Origin: Acidobacteriota bacterium
Lineage (GTDB): Bacteria; Acidobacteriota; Terriglobia; Terriglobales; Acidobacteriaceae
Length of the DNA stretch: 49,926 nucleotides
Reading direction: 5' to 3'
Assembly: GCA_013290025.1 (NCBI GenBank)
Contig: JABCYV010000006.1
Coordinates: 1-49,926 of the forward strand
The translations under genes and the position numbers were made by a program. This document shows, one piece after another, positions 37,573-45,600 of the stretch. Below the pieces are notes generated by a model. The model ran no database searches. It was not told where the DNA came from and was given only the letters and a program-made list of their open reading frames with translations. Position 1 is the stretch's first letter. Each line of letters starts with the position of its first letter.

Positions 37573-38493
37573 TTAATGATGCCCGTGTTCGCGATCGTAC
37601 TTCTCTCCCGCGGCGATTGCCACCGCCAAGCGATTCGCTTTCGGCGCCAGCGGGCAAGTGGCGTAAGGCGTCACGGCGCAGGGCGGATTGTAAGCACGAT
37701 TGAAGTCCAGCACTACGGCCCCGTTCGCCACCGGATTGGTGTCCAGAAAACGGCCTCCGGGATAGGTATCGGTCTTGCTGGTCAGATCATTGAACACAAA
37801 GAAAAGCCCCTTGGCGGGATCGCCGCCTAGATCAGTTAGCCGATATTCCTGGCCGTTGATCTTGAATACGGCGGTTCCGGCCACCGGCGTGGGCGTCACA
37901 TCGCCGAGCACATTGGGGACGTCGACGGTCTTCTTGCCATCAGCAGGCAGCCAGGTTGCCGTCACGCGGTATGAAGGGTCGAGTGGGAAGAATATCGGGC
38001 CGTGGTAGCTCTTAGCCGCTTCGCTGTCGAGATCTTTGAGGCGAATGCCGATGCGATCGCCGCGCACGATGACCTTGAACCGCAGGCTGCCGAGCTCCAC
38101 CACAGTCGGATGGCCGGAAGTATCCGGGTCGAGTTTGATAGTCGTTACAGGCTTGCCGGCGACGGTTGCCTGAACTCCGGAAGCAAGCTTGAGCGTCGCA
38201 TCTTTTCCCTGAAGCTCGAAAATGCCAGCGTGGGTTGGGCCCTTGGGAAAAACGACGGCGCTCGCCGGATCAGTACCAAAGCTGTTCTCGCCGGGTTTGA
38301 GCCAGAATAAGCCTGCCAGAGACAGCCAGTTTTGCTTCAGGTCATCGACCAGCTCGGTTTTCCATTTCTCAAACGATTGCTGATACGCGGAATCGACGGC
38401 AGGTTTTGCCGGCGTGTCCGCCGCCGCCGCGACCACGCCAGCAAACAACGAAGCAGTTACGGTGATGAACATCACAGCAGATCTCATGTTCAA
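37573..38493 (-). CDS. DUF1684-family secreted protein
   Basis: 306 aa; signal peptide; DDLKQNWLSLAGLFWLKPGENSFGTDPASAVVFP and GRFLDTNPVANGAVVLDFNRAYNPPCAVTPYATCPLAPKANRLAVAIAAGEK. Confidence 0.88.
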   Translation of the reverse strand: MNMRSAVMFITVTASLFAGVVAAAADTPAKPAVDSAYQQSFEKWKTELVDDLKQNWLSLAGLFWLKPGENSFGTDPASAVVFPKGPTHAGIFELQGKDATLKLASGVQATVAGKPVTTIKLDPDTSGHPTVVELGSLRFKVIVRGDRIGIRLKDLDSEAAKSYHGPIFFPLDPSYRVTATWLPADGKKTVDVPNVLGDVTPTPVAGTAVFKINGQEYRLTDLGGDPAKGLFFVFNDLTSKTDTYPGGRFLDTNPVANGAVVLDFNRAYNPPCAVTPYATCPLAPKANRLAVAIAAGEKYDREHGHH

Positions 38494-38511
38494 GTCCTCA
38501 GCATCGAGCCA

Positions 38512-39351
38512 TCACCTTTTATATTCCGCGACGTCGGGCAAAGGTTCCAATCCACGTCCAGTGAAGATCCGCGCAAATTCGTTCAGCAAGGCGGAGTGCA
38601 CTAAGCCATTCGAGGCCAGAGTTTCGCGACTGTTGAGTTGAAACGGGCCACCGCTAAAATCTGTGATCCTGCCTCCGGCTTCCTCGACTATCAGCACGCC
38701 TGCGGCAGTATCCCATGGGTTGAGATTGAACTCCCAGAATCCATCAAATCTTCCGCAAGCTACGTTGCACAGATCAAGAGCTGCCGATCCTGCCCGTCGC
38801 ACGCCATGCGTACGCAGAGTGATCTGATGATAGAAAAATATATTCGGATTCTTGTGCCGCTTATGACTAGGGAATCCCGTCCCCACCAGGCACTCCGCCA
38901 AGTTCGAAATCTTTGAGACCGATATCCGCTGCTGATGCAGGTAAGCCCCACTTCCCTGCTCCGCGGCGAACAATTCGTCTCTCGTAGGATCGTAAATTAC
39001 GCCCGCGATGCGTCGTCCCTTATATTCCAGTGCCATGGAAACACAGAACACTGGGAAGCCGTGAGCGAAGTTGGTCGTGCCATCCAGGGGATCGACGTAC
39101 CAGCGATAGTCGCTGCCGGTATCCACTAGTCCCTGTTCTTCGCCGAGGACATCGTGTGTGGGCCACTGCTGGCGAATGCGTTCCCGGATCAGGGCCTCCG
39201 ATTTGCGATCAGCGATGGTCACCAGGTCAGCGTCGCCCTTGTATTCAACCTTGACATTTTGTTGGAAGTAAGTCATCAGCAGGGCGCCGGCTTCGCGCGC
39301 GATCTCCGTCATCGCGGGGACGAAGTCGCTTTTCTGGTTGGAAGATGTCAT
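38512..39351 (-). CDS. suhB: Inositol monophosphatase family protein (SuhB-like)
   Basis: 279 aa; VDTGSDYRWYVDPLDGTTNFAHGFPVFCVSMALEYKGRRIAGVIYDPTRDELF and NPWDTAAGVLIVEEAGGRITDFSG. Confidence 0.93.
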   Translation of the reverse strand: MTSSNQKSDFVPAMTEIAREAGALLMTYFQQNVKVEYKGDADLVTIADRKSEALIRERIRQQWPTHDVLGEEQGLVDTGSDYRWYVDPLDGTTNFAHGFPVFCVSMALEYKGRRIAGVIYDPTRDELFAAEQGSGAYLHQQRISVSKISNLAECLVGTGFPSHKRHKNPNIFFYHQITLRTHGVRRAGSAALDLCNVACGRFDGFWEFNLNPWDTAAGVLIVEEAGGRITDFSGGPFQLNSRETLASNGLVHSALLNEFARIFTGRGLEPLPDVAEYKR

Positions 39352-39410
39352 GTGGCAAATGGCGTTCTGGAACGGCCTAGGGGCGGGAGCTTGTAAGCAC
39401 CGGTCAGCAG

Positions 39411-39692
39411 CTACTTCCGCTTCCCGCCGTCTTCAGCGATGTACATGATCTCGTGTTTGAAGATGAAGAGATTTGGCTGATCTTCGCGCGTGAGTCGCAC
39501 CATGTTCCTGTCGTAATATTCAATCCAGCCGCGCACTACTTCACCGTCGGCCAGCTTGATGATGACCGGCTTCTGCTTTTCACCCAACGACTTCAAGTAG
39601 CTCGCTTCCTCTGATGTCTCCTCAGGAGGAGCCGGTCGTCCTCTTCGAGGTGGGCCGGGTAATCCTTGTCCGTGAAAGGGCATAGGTGGCAT
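39411..39692 (-). CDS. Hfq/Sm-like RNA-binding protein, Pro-rich N-terminus
   Basis: 93 aa; ASYLKSLGEKQKPVIIKLADGEVVRGWIEYYDRNMVRLTREDQPNLFIFKHEIMYIAED matches the Sm1/Sm2 pattern of Hfq (V.I.L.NG....G.IE.FD...ILL......YKHAIS). Confidence 0.8.
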   Translation of the reverse strand: MPPMPFHGQGLPGPPRRGRPAPPEETSEEASYLKSLGEKQKPVIIKLADGEVVRGWIEYYDRNMVRLTREDQPNLFIFKHEIMYIAEDGGKRK

Positions 39693-39751
39693 TTTACACG
39701 GTGCGCACAGCCGCCTCGGAGTAGCAAATATCGAGGGCCGTTTCGAGCCCG

Positions 39752-42700
39752 CTAGAAAATAACTTTCAAGCCGAATTCCATTTGACGCGGAGCGCCCAAC
39801 GTGAAGATGCCGGATCCCACCCCGGTTCGGTTGGCGGCCCTTCCCGTTTGGACTCCATTGAGGACGGTCCCCTGTCGGCTCGTGCCGTTGACCTGTCCGG
39901 GCTGACCACCCAAGATTCCCACCAGCAAATTGTTGGGGGCGTCGAAGTTCGCAAAGTTGAAAACGTTGAACACCGACACCCTAGGTTCGATGGTTAACCC
40001 TTCTCTGATTTTGAGTGGCCATGCCAGTGCTGCATCGAGGGTCCGCAGCCAGGACAAGCCCTCGTTGCCGGGCGGCGGAGTCTGGAGAAGCGGAGTCACC
40101 GCGCCCAGCCTTTGCAACTGGTCGCCTCGAAGCAAATTCGCGGTCACCAGGGCCTGGCCGGCGGGGGTGAGGCGGCCGCCAGAGTTAGCGTTGTAATTCT
40201 GGATGGCGTTGTTGAGATTGCTGGCGGTAATAGTTCGTCCGAACGAGCCTATGTTGGTTCCGGGCACAATATCACCATAAGAACTGTTCCCGGTTACGCC
40301 TTGACCCCCGAACGATCCGTCGCCGGTAACATCGGTGCGGAAGATTTCACCGGGCACGCCACCACTCGCCGGCAAGAATAGAGTTTGAGGCAAAGGGGAA
40401 TCAAAGTGTCCGACGAAACTCAAGCGGCTGCTATACGGGAGTTCCAGAATCGTTGCGATGGAAACCTGATGTTTACGGTCCTGTGAAGCCTGTCCGAAAA
40501 ACTTTGTTGGACTGTTGAAGTCGGCGGCCCGTGGGGTTATGTCCTGGTCGCCAATGCCTCCGGCAACGTTGCTCTTGAAAACCGAATGGTTGTAGGACAA
40601 CAGCAAGTTCATGCTTTGGACTCTACGCACCGGGTTGCTGATTTGGCTTCGTAGCGATACTTGCACGCCGCTGTAGACCGAACGGCCCTGGGGGAAGAAC
40701 ATAGTGTTGCGTCCCACCAAGGGGTTGACTCCAGGGAAAGCCGCACCGGAAGCTGACGCACCATTGCTCGGATTCAGACCAAACAAAGCCGCCGGAAAAC
40801 CGGCAAGATACTGGCCACCGGAATCGAGCCCGTTTCTGGCAAAGTCGGCGATGCTGGCGCCGGGAACTTTTCCCAAATAGCAAGTAACAGCCGCCTGTGA
40901 GCTTGCGCCCGCACTGGTGGCAGCCGGACAGCTGATGGGAGCCGGAGTCACCGTTAGATTGATGGCATTCAAAACCGCGTTTGTATTCAAGAAGCTGGCA
41001 TCGCCAACATGATTAGTGTCCTGACCGAGCAGATAGTGCGTGCTCACGTTACGCACATAGTCCACACTAAACACAGATCCTTGACGCACTTGGTGCTCGA
41101 GACCAATATTCATTTGCACCGTGCGCGGAGTTTGAAAGTTGGGCGCGAGGACTCCCTGCTGGCTGCTCAGCAATTGGCCGAGAAAATTAGGATTCGGAGA
41201 AGTCGAAGTGAGCGCTGCGTTTGCCGCCTGGAATTGTGTCTGCAGGTTCGCAACCGCGTTTGCTACGCTTCCCACGGGCCGTCCGCAGATGCCTGTCGCG
41301 GGTTGCAGCACATTGCCTGGAAAAACCACCGTTCCGTGGCTAGCGCAAGGATCGTTCGCCTGCGCATTGAACTGACCTGTCGCGGAGCGCACCGCGCGGT
41401 CCGAGAGCACATTCTGCAGTTCCGAATTGTCGTAATACATTCCGATTGCGGCTCGGACGACCGTCCTTCCACTCTTGCCGGGGTCCCAGGCAACTCCAAA
41501 ACGCGGTGCGAAGTTCAAGTTTGCTTGCCGTACGCGATTTCCAATGCCAGGCAGGAAGCCAAACTGACTCAACAGACTGGTATTGCCACTGCACGGGGCA
41601 AACGTGCCGAAAGAGACAGCCACGGCAGAACACGGGATCGCCGGTAAACCCGAATCTGTACGTCCAGTATCACGAACATAACTCACGCCATAGCTGATCG
41701 TCAGATTCGGACGGAGCTTCCACTGATCAGATCCATACAACTGGATGCGAGTGTCGCCCCAACCGCCGCAAGGAGAACCGAACGCCGATTTCCCGCTGGA
41801 GCATCCAACGCCATTCCCTAGCGCTATGCTATCCACCGGATAATTTAGGGGATTGTTCACGCCGCCGGGGAACGGCCCTACTGCCGCTAGAGCAGTTGAT
41901 GCCGCACCAGTGTCCGCGCCTACTTGCGGCGCTAAGTCGAACAAATTGGCGAAAACAAGACTGTCAATCCGATTCACTTCAAACCCAAAGTGAAACGTAT
42001 GTTCCTGCAAGCTTCTGCCGCCATCGTATGAAATCTCTTTGCTGGATTGGATCGTCCTCTGCGGCGCCAGTGGAGTTGTACCGCTAGCGAATCCGGATCC
42101 GCCGTCGAACTTGAGACTGACCCGCGGGGCAAGATCGAAAACGCTAACGGCGTTCGCGATGCTGTCGGAGAAGCGGTTGTAGGCAAAGCGGAGACTATGT
42201 GTGGAAGCGCCGCGATTGAAGTCGAGGCCGACGGCGTGACTCGGGGTATTGGCGTGATTCTTGAACAGCTGAAAGTTGCTTCCGTCGGAAGAATTCACCC
42301 CACTATTGTTGTCGTAGAGGAAGCGGTAGAAGAGGCGTGCTGCCGGGGTTAATTGGTAATCCAGACGGCCATCGAGTTCGGTCTCACGAAAGGGAGAGCT
42401 GTATTTCCCGTCGAGCGCAGTGAAGGGCGCGTTGAATACGACCGGCGCCATCCAATCCTGTTTGAAGTATTCGCCCGCAACGAAGAGAAAGAGCTTGTCT
42501 TTCTCCACCGCACCTCCGACTTCCCCGCCGAAGACTTCACGCGAATAAGAGTTGTCCTGTCCGCCGGGGAAGTTTGCGATTCCCAAAGTCTTGTTGCGAA
42601 AATTGCCTAAAGCTTGTCCGTGAAGATCATTGGCGCCGGCCTTCGTCACCACGTTCACCGCGCCTGCAGACGTGAGTGCGTTAAGTCCTCCCAGGTTCGA

Positions 42701-43381
42701 TTGTCCAATTCGCAATTCCTGGATCGCATTCACGGCGACATTTTGTGTAGTCGCACCGACAGTATCATCAGTAACGTCCGCTCCATCCACTCTCATCCGC
42801 GTGGTGCGCCCGGTACGTCCACTAATCGAGGCGGAGGGAAACCCACTCTTGGAGGCGGCCAGCGCCAGCCCATCGATTACCTGGATGTCCGGCTCCGAAT
42901 TTGCCAGTTCAAGGAAGTTCCTGCCGGTAGGAAGTTGCTCAAGCTGGGTGGAAGTGACGGTGCTCTCGATTGCGGCGCTCTGAGTGTTTACCAGTGCAGC
43001 TCCTGGCGGCGGCAGGCGCTGTAGCTTCACGTCGCCGGTCACCGTGGCCCCGGTCTGGATTCTGAGCAGAAGCTCGGCGTTGCTGAAGCCTTTGGCTTCG
43101 ATGTGCAGCACATAATCCGCGGGGATCAGGTCGCGAAAGGTGTAGGTACCCGCCGGACTGCTGGTGGTATGGAATGCTTCCCCCGTCAGTTTGTTGGTGA
43201 GGGTTACGGCTGCGCCATTGACGGAGGTGCCCCGCGGACCAGTCACGGTCCCCGCGACATTTCCGGTGGACCCGGTTTGGGCACCGAGCGTCAACGAGCC
43301 GACCAAAAACACAGCAGCCGCCGCTGTTGTCAAGCTCAACCGAGTTAGGGCAGAGCAGGCAGAATCAGGATTGCGCGACAT
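39752..43381 (-). CDS. TonB-dependent receptor with carboxypeptidase-regulatory-like N-terminus
   Basis: Start MSRNPDSACSALTRLSLTTAAAAVFLVGSLTLGAQ at 43381 preceded by AAGGAAGG; GNVAGTVTGPRGTSVNGAAVTLTNKLTGE; barrel end APRQMEFGLKVIF. ORF track extends upstream to 43573. Confidence 0.94.
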   Translation of the reverse strand: MSRNPDSACSALTRLSLTTAAAAVFLVGSLTLGAQTGSTGNVAGTVTGPRGTSVNGAAVTLTNKLTGEAFHTTSSPAGTYTFRDLIPADYVLHIEAKGFSNAELLLRIQTGATVTGDVKLQRLPPPGAALVNTQSAAIESTVTSTQLEQLPTGRNFLELANSEPDIQVIDGLALAASKSGFPSASISGRTGRTTRMRVDGADVTDDTVGATTQNVAVNAIQELRIGQSNLGGLNALTSAGAVNVVTKAGANDLHGQALGNFRNKTLGIANFPGGQDNSYSREVFGGEVGGAVEKDKLFLFVAGEYFKQDWMAPVVFNAPFTALDGKYSSPFRETELDGRLDYQLTPAARLFYRFLYDNNSGVNSSDGSNFQLFKNHANTPSHAVGLDFNRGASTHSLRFAYNRFSDSIANAVSVFDLAPRVSLKFDGGSGFASGTTPLAPQRTIQSSKEISYDGGRSLQEHTFHFGFEVNRIDSLVFANLFDLAPQVGADTGAASTALAAVGPFPGGVNNPLNYPVDSIALGNGVGCSSGKSAFGSPCGGWGDTRIQLYGSDQWKLRPNLTISYGVSYVRDTGRTDSGLPAIPCSAVAVSFGTFAPCSGNTSLLSQFGFLPGIGNRVRQANLNFAPRFGVAWDPGKSGRTVVRAAIGMYYDNSELQNVLSDRAVRSATGQFNAQANDPCASHGTVVFPGNVLQPATGICGRPVGSVANAVANLQTQFQAANAALTSTSPNPNFLGQLLSSQQGVLAPNFQTPRTVQMNIGLEHQVRQGSVFSVDYVRNVSTHYLLGQDTNHVGDASFLNTNAVLNAINLTVTPAPISCPAATSAGASSQAAVTCYLGKVPGASIADFARNGLDSGGQYLAGFPAALFGLNPSNGASASGAAFPGVNPLVGRNTMFFPQGRSVYSGVQVSLRSQISNPVRRVQSMNLLLSYNHSVFKSNVAGGIGDQDITPRAADFNSPTKFFGQASQDRKHQVSIATILELPYSSRLSFVGHFDSPLPQTLFLPASGGVPGEIFRTDVTGDGSFGGQGVTGNSSYGDIVPGTNIGSFGRTITASNLNNAIQNYNANSGGRLTPAGQALVTANLLRGDQLQRLGAVTPLLQTPPPGNEGLSWLRTLDAALAWPLKIREGLTIEPRVSVFNVFNFANFDAPNNLLVGILGGQPGQVNGTSRQGTVLNGVQTGRAANRTGVGSGIFTLGAPRQMEFGLKVIF

Positions 43382-43722
43382 CGTTGACCTTTTACCTTCC
43401 TTACGATTCGATTTTTTCCGCGCGCTGAAGCACCCGAAAATTACCAAACTAGCCACTGCGCGGCCTCGAGAAGCCGGAAGAACGGCAGTTTGGAGGATCC
43501 CGCCGGCCAAGGACTGATGCCGGCAGCACAGAGAAGCCCGCTCGGGGTGAAGCATTCCCGGGAGGTGAAGCATGATACTGCAACAAAGAGTCTGCGATTC
43601 CCAATCCCATAGACTTTCACACGGGAATTTGTCTCGTCAACCACCTATAGCTTCGCAACTTTGCCTAGACTCGAAAACCTTTTTTAGTTACCGGTCCAAA
43701 GATGGTCTTTTACGATTTCTGA

Positions 43723-44712
43723 TTAATGAGATTTGGAAGTGTAGTATCCGGTCCGATGACGCACCTTGAAGCCCGAATCCGGCGGCAGGCCGCTAACCGT
43801 AATCTGAATGCGCCTGAAATCGGAATCGGAAAATCGTTGCGAGGGATAGTACGCCAGTAGATATTGTGTACGCAGTTCGTCGCTGATCTGGCGGAAAGCA
43901 TCGTCCAATTGGGACGCGGAAGTGGCATAGAAATACTTGCCGCCCGTGTCGATGGAAAGCTGGATGAGCGCGTGCTCCCCACCGGTATCGCGTCCCGCGC
44001 TGGCTTCAATGGGCACGACAATGATGCTATAGACGATGGCCTCGGCTTGCTGTGCTGCGCGCACGGCATCTTTGTAGTCCACCTTGCTCATGGTGTCGCC
44101 CCCATCCGTAATGACTACGAATACCTTTCTGCCCTGGCGCGGTTCGAGTGCCTGCGAACCCAGAAACAAGGCGTCATATAGCGCCGTGGCTGAGCCAAGG
44201 CGAAGGCGGTTAATAGCGCGGTCGATGCGGTTGAGATCGGGTGTAAACGGCGTCAATTCGCTTACTATTTCACTGAACTCATAAAGCGACAGCGCATCGA
44301 CCGGCCGCAGGATGGCGTGGGCAAAGCGGCGTGCCGAACCCAGTTCGAGTGGCAGGTCCTTGCGGGTACTCAGGCTGGTGTCAATGGCAAGGACAATGGA
44401 TAGCGGCAGTGCCGATTCCTTGTCGAATACGGCGATTCGCTGCTCCTTGCCATCTTCTTGCAGCGCAAAATTCTCTTTTTTCAAGCTGGCAATGGGTGCG
44501 CCGTGGTCGTCCGTGACGGTGACGAAGACGTTGACCAGTTTGACGTCAACTTTGAAAGTAGTGTCGGGTTCCTGAGGGTCGGTGTTGCGGGACTTGGGTT
44601 TTTCAGTGCCCGACGGGCTTGTCGCCCACGGCGGCTTTGGCACCTGGGCAGGCGCAATCGCCCCAGCCAATGCAAGGCAAACAAGCAAGGATTTCATGGA
44701 GGAACCGTTCAA
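43723..44712 (-). CDS. VWFA domain-containing secreted protein (acidobacterial VWFA-related type)
   Basis: 329 aa; NVFVTVTDDHGAPIASLKKENFALQEDGKEQRIAVF; LPLSIVLAIDTSLST MIDAS-like DxSxS; VFVVITDGGDTMS. Start at TTG 44712 or ATG 44697. Confidence 0.9.
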   Translation of the reverse strand: MNGSSMKSLLVCLALAGAIAPAQVPKPPWATSPSGTEKPKSRNTDPQEPDTTFKVDVKLVNVFVTVTDDHGAPIASLKKENFALQEDGKEQRIAVFDKESALPLSIVLAIDTSLSTRKDLPLELGSARRFAHAILRPVDALSLYEFSEIVSELTPFTPDLNRIDRAINRLRLGSATALYDALFLGSQALEPRQGRKVFVVITDGGDTMSKVDYKDAVRAAQQAEAIVYSIIVVPIEASAGRDTGGEHALIQLSIDTGGKYFYATSASQLDDAFRQISDELRTQYLLAYYPSQRFSDSDFRRIQITVSGLPPDSGFKVRHRTGYYTSKSH

Positions 44713-45452
44713 TTAGATGCAGGCCCTCCCGAATGGCTGCCTTCGGCGCGACTGACTTCAGGTGGGAAAGGTTCACCGTCCGCCCAGACAGCGCCATCCT
44801 CAAAATATTCTTTTTTCCAGATAGGAACGGTGCGCTTGAGAGTATCGATGAGCCAGCGGGAGGCGTCAAAGGCCGCCGCCCGATGCGCTGATGCCACCAC
44901 AATCAACACGCTGGTCTCGCCTATCTCAAGCCGTCCCAGGCGGTGGATGATAGCAACGTCACGAACTTTGAACTGGGAAAGCGCTCGCCCAGCGAGTTCC
45001 TCCATCTGTTTGAGAGCCATCTCTTCGTAGGCTTCGTAGTCAAGGTAGAGAGTGCGCCTCCCGCGGCTATTGTCCCGTACGATGCCTTCGAACACCACCG
45101 CCGCTCCGTCCTCAGGTTGCTTAATCCCATCGAGAATCGCCTCAGTATCGATCTTTTCCCGAACGATGGCAGTATGTTTGAAAGTGCGCAGCCCTGGCGC
45201 CTCTCCTGATCCACCGCTTACAGGTGGCAGGAGTGCCACTTCGTCGTCTTGCTTCAGCTTCGCTTGCGGGTCGGCATATTCCCGGTTGACGGACATAGCA
45301 ATCGAAGCCATTAAATCCTTCCAGCGCGGATTGGTCTTCTCGTAGTGGCGCAGAACGTCAACCAAGGTGGCATGCTCGGGCAGATCCAGAAATTCGTCGG
45401 CCCGGCCGGTGAGGTCCTTCAAAATGCCGAAAAACAGGATGCGTATCCGCAT
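44709..45452 (-). CDS. Fused molybdopterin synthase small and large subunits (MoaD-MoaE)
   Basis: 247 aa; MoaD part MRIRILFFGILKDLTGRADEFLDLPEHATLVDVL...DDEVALLPPVSGG; MoaE part DGAAVVFEGIVRDNSRGRRTLYLDYEAYEEMALKQMEELAG...VAIIHRLGRLEIGETSVLIVVASAHRAAAFDASRWLIDTLKRTVPIWKKEYFEDGAVW. Confidence 0.94.
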   Translation of the reverse strand: MRIRILFFGILKDLTGRADEFLDLPEHATLVDVLRHYEKTNPRWKDLMASIAMSVNREYADPQAKLKQDDEVALLPPVSGGSGEAPGLRTFKHTAIVREKIDTEAILDGIKQPEDGAAVVFEGIVRDNSRGRRTLYLDYEAYEEMALKQMEELAGRALSQFKVRDVAIIHRLGRLEIGETSVLIVVASAHRAAAFDASRWLIDTLKRTVPIWKKEYFEDGAVWADGEPFPPEVSRAEGSHSGGPASN

Positions 45453-45543
45453 GAAGGTCGGTTGCCAGATAACAGTTCCCAGTTCTCGGTAGTCTATCGT
45501 GGGCTGGGCGATTTAACAGAATCTACGGCCCCGGGCGCCAGCA

Positions 45544-45576
45544 GAAAAAAGCCAGTGCCCTCGCGAGAACTGGCTT
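45544..45576 (-). terminator. Rho-independent terminator
   Basis: Minus strand AAGCCAGT-TCTCGCGAGGGC-ACTGGCTTTTTT, directly after the stop of the 45601..47556 gene. Confidence 0.85.
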
Positions 45577-45600
45577 ACTCCGCATGCGACGGATTCAGGC

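Noticed and set aside
43382-43640. Cobalamin riboswitch upstream of TonB-dependent receptor
   Set aside because: Characteristic B12-box and GCCACTG/GGGAA order not found on the correct strand; left as an unassigned leader.
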